Of a stretch of 43,599 nucleotides of DNA, positions 1 to 8,665 are shown in pieces. The translations under genes were made by a program, and so were the position numbers. A model generated the notes under the pieces. It made no database searches. It saw only the letters and a list, made by a program, of their open reading frames with translations, and was not told where the DNA came from. The DNA comes from Clostridia bacterium (GTDB lineage: Bacteria > Bacillota > Clostridia > Christensenellales > Aristaeellaceae): contig JAEDIV010000004.1 in NCBI GenBank assembly GCA_016296675.1, forward strand, positions 1 to 43,599, given 5' to 3'. The stretch's first letter is position 1. Each line of letters begins with the position of its first letter.

Positions 1-68
1 TTTGGCGGCATGTACGCCTAAATCGCGCGTTTTCACAAAGCGTAGCGACTGAAAAACGCTTCCCCTTT
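1..68. other. window edge, no supported gene
   Basis: No gene can be supported here. Reading frame 1 gives only a short tail (FGGMYA then TAA at 19-21), which could be the last codons of a plus-strand gene that starts outside the window. That gene would converge on the ABC-transporter operon, but six codons are not enough to call it. The stretch also contains short inverted repeats (5-19 and 39-62), so it may simply be structured intergenic DNA. Confidence 0.3.
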
Positions 69-110
69 CCGATCGCCGCCCGGAAATCCCGCAGGATTTC
101 AGGCGATCGG
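69..110. repeat. palindromic hairpin next to malK
   Basis: Nearly perfect inverted repeat. The outer 9-nt arms are CCGATCGCC (69-77) and GGCGATCGG (102-110). The inner 7-nt arms are GAAATCC (83-89) and GGATTTC (94-100). No T-run follows on either strand, so it does not look like a simple intrinsic terminator. It is the first of three hairpins in a row downstream of malK. Confidence 0.6.
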
Positions 111-115
111 CCTTC

Positions 116-142
116 CCATCAAAAAAGGGACTTTTTTGATGG
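116..142. repeat. perfect 12-bp inverted repeat with A/T run in the stem
   Basis: CCATCAAAAAAG (116-127) and CTTTTTTGATGG (131-142) are exact reverse complements around a 3-nt loop. The A and T runs lie inside the stem, unlike a classical terminator. Together with the hairpin at 149-178 it may act as a bidirectional stop between malK and whatever lies to the left. Confidence 0.6.
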
Positions 143-148
143 CTTGAA

Positions 149-178
149 CGCCCGTCCGGACAGGAACCCGGACGGGCG
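149..178 (-). terminator. probable terminator hairpin of the malEFGK operon
   Basis: Eleven-bp perfect GC-rich stem, CGCCCGTCCGG (149-159) with CCGGACGGGCG (168-178), and an 8-nt loop. It lies 9 nt past the malK stop. No U-tract follows immediately on the minus strand, but a second hairpin with a T6 run (116-142) comes next. Termination is therefore plausible but not classical. Confidence 0.5.
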
Positions 179-187
179 ATATTAGAA

Positions 188-1312
<1,125 letters not shown>

Positions 1313-1358
1313 ATTGAGTTTCTCCTTTTTCTCTGTTTCCTGTTTGAATCGCGACCAA

Positions 1359-2243
1359 TTATCCCTTGACGGCGCCGCCGGTTACGCCTTCAACATAATA
1401 CTTCTGAAGGCACATAAACAGCACCGTTACAGGAAGCGCTACCAGTACGCCGCCGGCGCAGAACATGGTGTAGCACTTGGCAATCTGGTCGTGGTTGAGC
1501 CAGTCATAAAGACCGACGGCGACGTTTTTGCCGCTGGAGGTACCGAAGGAGATGTAGCGGGCAAATACGTAGTCGCCCCACGGAGCCATGAAGGCGGTTA
1601 AGATGGTGTAGATGACGATGGGCTTTGCAAGGGGCAGTATGATCTTCATAAGCACCTGCAGGCGCGTCGCGCCGTCTACGCGGGCTGCTTCGTCCAGGGA
1701 TTTCGGAATGGTGTCGAAAAAGCCCTTGGAAACATAGTAGCCCATACCGGAGGAAGCGATGTAGACAAGGATCAGACCGGGAACGGAATTGGCCTGCGTC
1801 ATGCCCAGATCCTTAAGTACGTTATAAAGGATGATCATGGTGAGCATGCCGGGGAACATGCCGAGAATGAGCATAAAGCGCATTAAGGGCTTTCTCAGCT
1901 TAAAGCGGAAGCGGGAAAGCGTATAGCTCATGCAAAGCACGATGATGGTCTGGAATACAGCAGTCGCCATGGCGGCGATGAAGGTGTTTAAGTACCACTT
2001 GGGGAAGTCGGTATTCAAAAGGTTTTTGTAGTTGTCAAGGCCCCAGACGTGGGGAATGACGTAGCCGACCTGATGGGTGGATTCAACGCGGAAGGACTGA
2101 AGCAGAATGCACGCAAACGGCACCAGCCAGATGATGGAAATGGCGACCAGAAGGATGTAAATGGCGGTGTTTGAAAGGTTTCTGGAAGCCTTCAGACCCA
2201 TGTGGCGCTTTTCAATTGCGGAGGAAATATTCTTTTCGCTCAT
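1359..2243 (-). CDS. malG: sugar ABC transporter permease, MalG/GanQ type
   Basis: Inner-membrane permease of 294 residues with about six membrane segments, the first at about residues 25-50. The cytoplasmic EAA loop (EAARVDGATRLQVLMKIILP) docks the ATPase. Family knowledge places it as the second permease of CUT1 importers for maltodextrins or galacto-oligosaccharides. The ATG at 2243 overlaps the malF stop by one base (TAATG) and has a GAGGAGGA ribosome site inside the end of malF, indicating translational coupling. Substrate cannot be read from the sequence. A GanQ role (galactan oligosaccharides) is possible because a GH53 galactanase gene lies upstream. Confidence 0.9.
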   Translation of the reverse strand: MSEKNISSAIEKRHMGLKASRNLSNTAIYILLVAISIIWLVPFACILLQSFRVESTHQVGYVIPHVWGLDNYKNLLNTDFPKWYLNTFIAAMATAVFQTIIVLCMSYTLSRFRFKLRKPLMRFMLILGMFPGMLTMIILYNVLKDLGMTQANSVPGLILVYIASSGMGYYVSKGFFDTIPKSLDEAARVDGATRLQVLMKIILPLAKPIVIYTILTAFMAPWGDYVFARYISFGTSSGKNVAVGLYDWLNHDQIAKCYTMFCAGGVLVALPVTVLFMCLQKYYVEGVTGGAVKG

Positions 2244-3784
2244 TACTGGAAATCCTCCTCATTCTTGATGGACGGAAGCACGTTGTATACAACAAGAGAA
2301 ATGACCGCAACGGCGACGAATACCAGAATACCGATGACGGATGCGATGTTGTAGGCGGCTTCTGCGCCGGTGGTGATTTTGAAAAGCCAGGTGACGAGAA
2401 GGTCGGTGTAGCCCACGCTTCCGGCTGCGGAGGACGCGGCGGGGTTTGTGGGCGCGCCGCCGGTCAGAAGATAAATAACGTTAAAGTTATTCATGTTGCC
2501 GGTGAAGGAGGTAAGAAGATAGGGGCCGGTTACGAACAGCATGTAGGGCAGGGTGATCTTTCTGTACTGCTGCCATGCGTTTGCGCCGTCGATGCGGGCG
2601 GACTCATAAAGATCCTGGGGGATGTTCATGAGGATACCGGTTGTGATCAGCATAAGATAGGGAATACCGATCCAGATGTTGATCAGAATTACGGAAACTC
2701 TGGCCCAATTGGCCTCCTCCCAGAAGGGAAGCGCCTGATCGATCCAGCCCATGTTCATGAGGAAGCCGTTGATGATGCCGTTTTTGGCAAACATCTTCGA
2801 GACATACAGAAGTGAAATAAACTGGGGGATGGCGACGGTCAGAACAAGGATCGTGCGCCAGAGCTTTTTCAGCTTGATGCCCTTTTTGTTGATGGCCATG
2901 GCGACGAACATGCCGAGGAAGTAGTTGGTGAAGGTGGCAAAGAATGCCCAGATGAGCGTCCAGGTGAGCACCTCGCCGAACGTTGCCGAGTAGGACTGAA
3001 CACTGCCCTGGGAATTGGCGGTCCAGGAGAGCATGGTGTTGAAGTTGTCAAGGCCTACCCAGGTGAAGAGGCTGTTGGTGTATCCGTTATGGCTGCCGTC
3101 AAAGTTTGTGAAGGCAACCAGAATCATGAAGAAGATGGGAAGAACGGTGAAGATGATGATGCCGGTTAAGGGCAGGGAGAGGAGCGTCTTATGGAACTGG
3201 TCGTCCACCATGCTGCGAAGGTCGTCCTTGCCGGACTTCAGCTTCTTTCCGGAGGCCAGAATCTGCTGAGCGATCTTATTCTGCTTGATGTTCACGCGCC
3301 AGGTGAAGAGGAAGGCGATGATGAAGAAAACAGTCAGAACGCTGTAGAGCAGGATCTTGAAGGAGTTGTCGTTGTAAACGGGGGTGAATACGTCGAGAAT
3401 CGGATCATAGATGCTGGAGGGGCCGTTTTTGCCCAGCGTTGTGATCAGGCTCAGCCAATGGCCGCCGGCCAGAATCATGTAGCCGATAAATACGATTTCG
3501 AAGACCAAAAACAAAATTCCGCGAAGTACCTGGCCGCGGGCGATGGAGCCAAAGCCCATGACGAGGAAGGAGAGCCTTGTTTTCCAGTCTCCGTTTTTGA
3601 AGGTAAGGAAGATATCGCTGGCTTCATTATAGATGCCGACAAAGAGCGCCTTTAAAAGTGAGAAAAGCTTCACAAAAAGGCCCAGAATCTTTGAGGGAAT
3701 TGCGCATACGGAGGATGCGATTCTGACAAAGAAGCGTTTGGCTTTGGGAAGCTTCAGGTATTCCAGATCGGTATACTTTTTCAT
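2243..3784 (-). CDS. malF: sugar ABC transporter permease, MalF/GanP type
   Basis: Permease of 513 residues, close to the long MalF type, with extra N-terminal membrane segments before the conserved core. The EAA loop reads ESARIDGANAWQQYRKITLP near the C-terminal end. The frame is open upstream to 3883. I chose the ATG at 3784 (MKKYTDLEYL) because AAAGGAG lies about 12 nt before it, and because the upstream codons run into the intercistronic hairpins behind malE. MalF and MalG should form the heterodimeric channel that receives sugar from the binding protein encoded at 3889-5376. A strongly hydrophobic block at about residues 75-130, with the conserved-looking stretch GSIARGQVLRGILFLVFE, precedes the transport domain. 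It is typical of Firmicute MalF relatives and its function is unknown. Confidence 0.88.
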   Translation of the reverse strand: MKKYTDLEYLKLPKAKRFFVRIASSVCAIPSKILGLFVKLFSLLKALFVGIYNEASDIFLTFKNGDWKTRLSFLVMGFGSIARGQVLRGILFLVFEIVFIGYMILAGGHWLSLITTLGKNGPSSIYDPILDVFTPVYNDNSFKILLYSVLTVFFIIAFLFTWRVNIKQNKIAQQILASGKKLKSGKDDLRSMVDDQFHKTLLSLPLTGIIIFTVLPIFFMILVAFTNFDGSHNGYTNSLFTWVGLDNFNTMLSWTANSQGSVQSYSATFGEVLTWTLIWAFFATFTNYFLGMFVAMAINKKGIKLKKLWRTILVLTVAIPQFISLLYVSKMFAKNGIINGFLMNMGWIDQALPFWEEANWARVSVILINIWIGIPYLMLITTGILMNIPQDLYESARIDGANAWQQYRKITLPYMLFVTGPYLLTSFTGNMNNFNVIYLLTGGAPTNPAASSAAGSVGYTDLLVTWLFKITTGAEAAYNIASVIGILVFVAVAVISLVVYNVLPSIKNEEDFQ

Positions 3785-3810
3785 ACCATCACTTAACTCC
3801 TTTATGGAAA

Positions 3811-3880
3811 ACAGCCGAAGCCAATTTTTTTTGAATCGGCTCCGGCTGTCCGGTTTACCAATTGCCTGTGTTCGGCAATT
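3811..3880 (-). promoter_or_regulatory. two intercistronic hairpins between malE and malF
   Basis: Two hairpins fill the 104-nt gap. One (3860-3880) has arms AATTGCC and GGCAATT just after the malE stop. The other (3811-3849) pairs ACAGCCG with CGGCTGT, extended by AGCC/GGCT, with an A8 loop in the transcript and a short U-run after it. Such structures commonly shield binding-protein mRNA or partly terminate transcription, so that the binding protein is made in excess over the permeases. That role is inferred here. Confidence 0.6.
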
Positions 3881-3888
3881 CAATAAAA

Positions 3889-5376
3889 TTATTCAGCAGC
3901 TACGAGGGAAACGGTGCCGGTGGCTTCGTCGAACTGGACGTAGTAGGTGCCGGCGGTTTCAACCTTGAAGTTCTCTGCCGGGAAGTTGTTGTCCCAGGAA
4001 AGGCCCTTGCGAACCTTGAACTCGGTGCCGGCTTCCATGGCGAAAGCTTCGGTAGACTGCCAGATCGCGTTGGTCTTGAGCATGGTGAAGTCGGTGTCCC
4101 AGTTGGTGCCGTTTACGGTGCCGATAACGGTCCAGCCGTTCTTGACTTCGTCGGAGAGGGTGAACAGGGCAGCGATCTTGTTCTGATAGTTGTCAAGAGC
4201 AGCCTGCAGGCCTGCGTCGTCGGCAGCAGCCTTTACGTCATCGCCGATAACCTTGGCGATATCCCACCAGGAACCGTGGATCTGGCCCTGAGGAATGGAG
4301 TAGGGAGACTGAGCGAGGAGCGCGGCGAGGCCGGGGTTGGCCTGAACGGCTTCGGAAGCCTGAGCGGCGATGTTGGAGGGACCCCAAGCATGCTTGTTGA
4401 AGCGGTCCATCTGGCACTCTTCGCCGGTCAGATACTGAGCGAGTCTGTGCAGAGCAGCGGCCTTGTAGGCGTCAACCTGGGGCTTAACACCCATGAGTTT
4501 GCAGCCGTTGAAGGAGCCGATGTGGTAGGATTTGCCGTCAACTTCGAAGGAGGGAAGATCGGTAACGCCCATGTTCTCGCCGAGGATGCCTTCTACGGTC
4601 TTGTAATCCCAGGTGCCGGTTACAACAACGCCAGCGTCGGAGGAGAACTCAGCACCGGAGGAAGAAGAGAGGTGGAAGGGAGAATCCACGAGCTTCTTCA
4701 TGCCCTTAACGGCGATCATGCCTTCGGGGCTGTTGAAGGTATCGGTAACGGAGATGAACTCGCCGTCAGCATCGGTGGTCCACTCGGAAACGCAGCCGGT
4801 GCCGAAGAAGAAGGAAGCGAGGTACCAAGCGGAGGTCTGCATCTCGAAGGCGAAGTACTTCTGAGCCTTTTCGCAGTCAGCGATAACGGCCTCGAGGGAG
4901 TCGATGCTGTCTTCGGATACAACGCGCTTGTCATAGTACATGAAATAGCCGTTGTCAGCGGTCAGGGGGTAAGCATAGATGGCGTCGCCGGACTGAGCTG
5001 CGGCAACAACGCCGGAGGCATTGTTGTTTACAACGTAATCAGCAGCGGCTACACCCAGCTTGGCCAGAGCGCCGGCCTGTACGAGGCGGGCAAACTGGTC
5101 CTGAGCGAAGCAGTACAGATCGCCGCCGGCTTCAACGTCGGTGATCATGAGGGTGGCGGCGTCGGATTCAGAAACAGCCTCGATGGTGGCGTTGATCTTG
5201 ATGCCGTCGGTGTTGGTCTGGTTGAAAGCTTCAACCTGAGCCTTGGTGGTCTCAACGATTTCCTGGGCAACCCAGATGGTTACGTCATATTCGCCGGCCA
5301 GGCTGGAAGCGCTGGCGAAGGAGAACATGCCAAGAGCCATCATGGCGGTCAGAAGGAGAGCTAAGAACTTCTTCAT
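3889..5376 (-). CDS. malE: MalE-type sugar-binding protein with C-terminal starch-binding-like module
   Basis: Extracytoplasmic substrate-binding protein of the importer, 495 residues. The start was moved to the ATG at 5376 (MKKFLALLLTAMMALG), which begins a clean signal peptide and has a GGAAG site; the frame is open to 5493. The signal peptide has no cysteine. Cleavage would be by signal peptidase I near ASASS, so the protein is not an obvious lipoprotein, which is unusual for a monoderm. Residues about 24-405 look MalE-like (GTWDY, WGPSN, PQGQIHGSWWDIAK). Residues about 413-495 form a separate domain rich in W, D and G (WTVIGTVNG, NWDTDF, GTEFKVR, SWDNNF) resembling SusE/SusF-type starch-binding beta-sandwiches. 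That favours alpha-glucan oligosaccharides, whereas the neighbouring GH53 favours galactan. Confidence 0.85.
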   Translation of the reverse strand: MKKFLALLLTAMMALGMFSFASASSLAGEYDVTIWVAQEIVETTKAQVEAFNQTNTDGIKINATIEAVSESDAATLMITDVEAGGDLYCFAQDQFARLVQAGALAKLGVAAADYVVNNNASGVVAAAQSGDAIYAYPLTADNGYFMYYDKRVVSEDSIDSLEAVIADCEKAQKYFAFEMQTSAWYLASFFFGTGCVSEWTTDADGEFISVTDTFNSPEGMIAVKGMKKLVDSPFHLSSSSGAEFSSDAGVVVTGTWDYKTVEGILGENMGVTDLPSFEVDGKSYHIGSFNGCKLMGVKPQVDAYKAAALHRLAQYLTGEECQMDRFNKHAWGPSNIAAQASEAVQANPGLAALLAQSPYSIPQGQIHGSWWDIAKVIGDDVKAAADDAGLQAALDNYQNKIAALFTLSDEVKNGWTVIGTVNGTNWDTDFTMLKTNAIWQSTEAFAMEAGTEFKVRKGLSWDNNFPAENFKVETAGTYYVQFDEATGTVSLVAAE

Positions 5377-5452
5377 GTTGGTATTCTTCCTTTCGATTTT
5401 TCTGACTTTTTCTGTGCCAAAAATGCACATGAAAAAATCCTCACAATGCAAT

Positions 5453-5493
5453 ATTTTATAGATTGATTGTAAATTTGTCAATGTTTTTGACAA
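5453..5493 (-). promoter_or_regulatory. malE operon promoter with overlapping palindromic operator
   Basis: Minus-strand promoter TTGACA (5476-5481), 17-nt spacer, TAAAAT (5453-5458). The -35 box is one arm of a palindrome, TTGTCAA (5475-5481) and TTGACAA (5487-5493) with a 5-nt centre, which is a good repressor-site candidate. A wider, imperfect symmetry exists between the CCTCAC-like ends at about 5439-5453 and 5503-5517. The cognate regulator is not in the window. Confidence 0.75.
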
Positions 5494-5578
5494 TAAACAT
5501 GGTGTATTGCGTGAGGTTTTAACACAAAATGCTGTTTTTTATGCAGTGATATTGGAAGAGCATGTTAATGATCAACCT

Positions 5579-7513
5579 TTATTTTATAGAGTTCAGCATC
5601 ATGTCATCGATCTTGCCCCATGCGCCGTTTCCGCTGCCTTCGCACTTGACATATACGCCGGCGGTGATTTTTCCGCTGCCGCTATATACGACTGCATCCG
5701 TCTTTCCTGTGTTCCAGTTTCCGTAGGAAGTGATGGTCATGGGCGCTTTTGCGATGATTTCATCTCCGATTTTGATGTAGCAATAGATTTCCGTATTGCC
5801 TGCGTCTCCGCCCATGATGGATGCGGTGAGGGTGTATTTTCCGCCCGGAAGATCGGTAAGCGTCTGCTCAAGCGTGAATTCCACGCTGTTTTTCTTCGCC
5901 GACCAGAAATGCGCATGCTTTGTTCCCGTCAGGGAGTCTGTTTTCTTATCTTCAATATAGAGTTCATCGGCCTTGTTAAGATCGGTGAATACCCAGTTTT
6001 TTCCGCCCTCTTCAAAGCTGTAGTCGGCAAGGTAATTGTACTCGATCATCGAAACATAGGCTCTGGCTGTCATACCGCCTGCCTCGCCTTCGATCACATA
6101 CTGTTTGGGGCCGGATGCATGCATCTTTCGGTCCATTTCGTCCGTCAGGTTCCACGTGACGGGCAGCGCCTTTTTCGTGTTGTCGGTCATGACGGCGTTT
6201 ACGGTTTTGGGAAGATTCAAAGGCGCGTTCAGATCGCAGATCATGTTTACATCTTCAAGCGCGTCGGCTGCGGGTGCGATTTCATTTCCTTCGCGCATGA
6301 GCTTGAATACCTTTAAGGATTTAAGCGGATGCCCCGAGGCGTCAAACATCGCCTGATTGTCCACAGCATTCCCGCCGAAATATTTGCCTGCGTCGTTAGC
6401 GTCGTAGGTCTTGGCGTAGCTGCTCGCCCAGCCGGAGCCGTAGGTTTCCCACTTTTCGTTGTTTTTCTCCCAGCTTTCCGTGCCTACGGAGATCCACGTG
6501 CCCTCCCAATAGACAACGCCGATGCCGGCGGGGGTTTTATTTACGAGGGTATCGGTGATGTCGATTATGTTGTTGGCCTGTCCCTGCACGGTGAAAGGAT
6601 AGGACTTTATGATCGCGCCGCCGTCTGAAATGGTGTTTCCGTAAAAATCGGTGTCCTCCGCCGTATAAGCATAGGAGGTTTCCATGACCATGACCTTTTT
6701 TCCGTAGGTGTTTGCGATGTCGGTTAAAACATTTGCGAGGTTTTCAAGCGTTCCGTGCCAGTAGGGATAATAGGAGGAAGCGAACACATCGTAATCCACC
6801 TTGTAATAATCCATTTTCTTGGCGTAGGTGGCGTAGGAATCTGCCTTTTCGGGGTTGGCGAAGTGAAGCGCGACCAGAGCATCCGGGTAAATCTCGCGTG
6901 TGGCTTTTGCGCCTGCCTGCATGAGATATTGGATGTTGAACCAGGTTTTTTCGCCGCACATCCTGCCGTTGGTTTCGTTTCCGACCTGCACCATGCCGAC
7001 GTCCACGCCCGCATCCTTAAGCTTTACAAGGCAGTCGCGGGTATAATTGTAAAGCGCTTCCGTTTTCTCCTCGATTTCCATGCCTGCCCAGGCGACGGGC
7101 ACCATCTGCTTTCCCGGATCAGCCCAGAAGTCGGAATAATGGAAATTGGCGATCAGCTTCATGCCGTATTTCGTTGCGCGCTGACCGATTTTTACAGCCT
7201 TCTCAATATCGTTGTTTCCGCCGCCGTAGCCATTGCCCGCCATGTTGTAGGGGTGGTTCCAGATGCGAACGCGGATGTGGGTGATGCCGCTCGCGGCAAG
7301 GACCTTGAAAACGTCTTCTTCGTTTCCGTCAAAATCATAGTATTTCACGCCGCTGTCTTCGAGGGCGATGACGGAGGAAGCGTCCATGCCGAAAATGAAA
7401 TCGTCCGGCAGGTTTTCAATTTTTCTGACGTAAAGGCTGCTTTCCCCCTCGGATAACGCGGGAAGACAGGCAAAGAAAAGGGCGCAAAGCAGAATAAGAA
7501 CGATGGGCTTCAT
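5579..7513 (-). CDS. ganB: secreted GH53 endo-beta-1,4-galactanase with C-terminal CBM61-like domain
   Basis: Extracellular enzyme cutting beta-1,4-galactan, as in pectic arabinogalactan side chains. The protein is 644 residues from the ATG at 7513, chosen because AGGAGG lies 9 nt upstream and a signal peptide follows; the frame is open to 7651. The GH53 barrel spans about 35-400. Visible motifs are FGMDASS, IRVRIWNHPYN, FHYSDFWADPGKQ, the acid/base glutamate in VGNETNG (E180) and the nucleophile in VMETSYAYT (E278). Then come an Ig-like segment (about 430-500) and a galactan-binding-like module (about 500-644) resembling CBM61, which often accompanies GH53. The lipobox is unclear (FFAC at 13-16), so secretion may be free or lipid-anchored. 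It is last in a unit with two membrane proteins and lies upstream of the importer operon, the arrangement expected for galactan use. Confidence 0.9.
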   Translation of the reverse strand: MKPIVLILLCALFFACLPALSEGESSLYVRKIENLPDDFIFGMDASSVIALEDSGVKYYDFDGNEEDVFKVLAASGITHIRVRIWNHPYNMAGNGYGGGNNDIEKAVKIGQRATKYGMKLIANFHYSDFWADPGKQMVPVAWAGMEIEEKTEALYNYTRDCLVKLKDAGVDVGMVQVGNETNGRMCGEKTWFNIQYLMQAGAKATREIYPDALVALHFANPEKADSYATYAKKMDYYKVDYDVFASSYYPYWHGTLENLANVLTDIANTYGKKVMVMETSYAYTAEDTDFYGNTISDGGAIIKSYPFTVQGQANNIIDITDTLVNKTPAGIGVVYWEGTWISVGTESWEKNNEKWETYGSGWASSYAKTYDANDAGKYFGGNAVDNQAMFDASGHPLKSLKVFKLMREGNEIAPAADALEDVNMICDLNAPLNLPKTVNAVMTDNTKKALPVTWNLTDEMDRKMHASGPKQYVIEGEAGGMTARAYVSMIEYNYLADYSFEEGGKNWVFTDLNKADELYIEDKKTDSLTGTKHAHFWSAKKNSVEFTLEQTLTDLPGGKYTLTASIMGGDAGNTEIYCYIKIGDEIIAKAPMTITSYGNWNTGKTDAVVYSGSGKITAGVYVKCEGSGNGAWGKIDDMMLNSIK

Positions 7514-7526
7514 GTGTGTTTTCCTC

Positions 7527-8081
7527 CTATTCAATCTCAAAAAGCATCTGTGCATAGGAAATTGCTTCATTGCTGACGGCGTTTTCATTTTCTGCGATAT
7601 GAAGCGAATGCTTTCCGAAGGCGAGATAATAATCCTGATTTTCGTATGCAATGTGGTCTGTCAGGATGCCCGATGCATTTTCCGCATGATATACCTTGAC
7701 TCCGTAGACTGCGCCGTGCGCTTCATAGGGCTCGCCGAGCGCCCATGCGCTTTCGGGAAGCGGCGAGAGCCACTCAAAATATTCCGTCATGCCGCTTTCG
7801 GAGAGAATGTAAAGGTCGGCGTTTCTTATATCGCTTGACGACATCATCGAGTAGGAAAAGGGGCGGACCTGCGCAAGGCGGATAAGGTCGGAGGGGGCTT
7901 CTTCAAGCTTTGACGCGATGAATGTATCTCCCGGAACATCGCATTCGATGAACAGAACGATCTTTTCCTCCCTCGGCGCGTCGGTCAGGAACGTGAATAT
8001 CCAGCTCCACACAAATGTACTCATCATAAGCCACAAAATCATCAGGGGAACCAGATTCATGATCTTTTTAAACGTCTTCAT
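7527..8081 (-). CDS. unknown membrane-anchored extracytoplasmic protein
   Basis: I do not recognise this 184-residue protein. Residues about 8-34 form one hydrophobic segment (LVPLMILWLMM...), probably an uncleaved anchor. The remaining ~150 residues should be outside the cell and include acidic and aromatic patches (SGMTEYFEWLSPLP). Stretches such as IRNADLYILSES recall one half of a substrate-binding fold, but this is only a resemblance. Its ATG at 8081 overlaps the stop of the upstream membrane gene (ATGA), and its stop lies inside the ribosome site of GH53. The three genes are therefore very probably co-transcribed and translationally coupled. A role in presenting or sensing galactan, or in assisting the transporter, is guesswork. 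Confidence 0.75.
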   Translation of the reverse strand: MKTFKKIMNLVPLMILWLMMSTFVWSWIFTFLTDAPREEKIVLFIECDVPGDTFIASKLEEAPSDLIRLAQVRPFSYSMMSSSDIRNADLYILSESGMTEYFEWLSPLPESAWALGEPYEAHGAVYGVKVYHAENASGILTDHIAYENQDYYLAFGKHSLHIAENENAVSNEAISYAQMLFEIE

Positions 8082-8557
8082 CCGATCACCTCAATTCCGG
8101 TGATATAGCCCTTTGCGCTCTGAACGCGCACGCGGCCGCTTTTCGGGAGCAGATTGACAAAGCGGCTGTTTACGGAAAATGTCTGCGTATCTTCGCCGTC
8201 TTTCAGTGTGACCTTTCGGATGAAAATGCTTTTCGGGATCGGAAATTCCATGGGGGAGACGCTGATTTCGCCTTCTGAAGAAATTTTTTCTTCATGAATA
8301 ATGTGCAGAATGTGCCTGTATTCCCGATGGGCGGGGAGATAATGCAGATTCAGAACCAGAATCGCGATCCAGCCCGAAAGCGTGAACTCAATGATGATGG
8401 CCAAAAGGAGCATGCCTGCGGTTTTGGAAGACACGAAAAAGCACATGACGACTGCCGCTAAGAGCGAAACGGTCATGAGGGTTATAAGAATGGCCTTTAA
8501 TAGATTCGCGCGCTTTTTCCATAGGATGAGGGAATCCGGCGTATAAAACTCGATCAT
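8078..8557 (-). CDS. unknown membrane protein with two N-terminal transmembrane segments
   Basis: A 159-residue protein I cannot assign. It has two membrane helices (about 22-43 and 48-70) followed by a soluble domain of about 90 residues rich in beta-type sequence (EISVSPMEFPIPKS, GRVRVQSAKGYITGIEV). The open frame extends to 8800, but that part overlaps the divergent amylase gene and promoter. The ATG at 8557 sits just downstream of a good minus-strand promoter and is the natural start, although its ribosome site (AAGGGA) is weak. The topology suggests a cytoplasmic C-terminal domain. It is first gene of the unit that leads into the unknown anchored protein and GH53. Confidence 0.7.
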   Translation of the reverse strand: MIEFYTPDSLILWKKRANLLKAILITLMTVSLLAAVVMCFFVSSKTAGMLLLAIIIEFTLSGWIAILVLNLHYLPAHREYRHILHIIHEEKISSEGEISVSPMEFPIPKSIFIRKVTLKDGEDTQTFSVNSRFVNLLPKSGRVRVQSAKGYITGIEVIG

Positions 8558-8584
8558 TTGGAAGTATCCCTTCGTTTTTTCTTC

Positions 8585-8636
8585 ATTATACCATTTTTTT
8601 CGCACTCTTGACAAGCAAGCGAATGTGTGCGATAGT
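8585..8636. promoter_or_regulatory. divergent promoters with overlapping -35 boxes
   Basis: Minus strand (membrane pair plus GH53): TTGTCA (8609-8614), 18-nt spacer, TATAAT (8585-8590). Plus strand (GH13): TTGACA (8608-8613), 17-nt spacer, GATAGT (8631-8636). The two -35 hexamers share five bases, so polymerase cannot occupy both at once and one regulator could switch both units. Confidence 0.75.
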
Positions 8637-8665
8637 AGGGATATTGATCTATGGGAGTGAATGCT

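Noticed and set aside
1..21. Six-codon tail of a possible plus-strand gene ending at the window edge
   Set aside because: Too short to support a gene call; it is mentioned only in the edge entry.
3862..5364. Long plus-strand open frame (500 codons) opposite malE
   Set aside because: It lies fully antisense to a clear binding-protein gene; its translation is low-complexity Gly/Val/Glu sequence that mirrors malE codon use.
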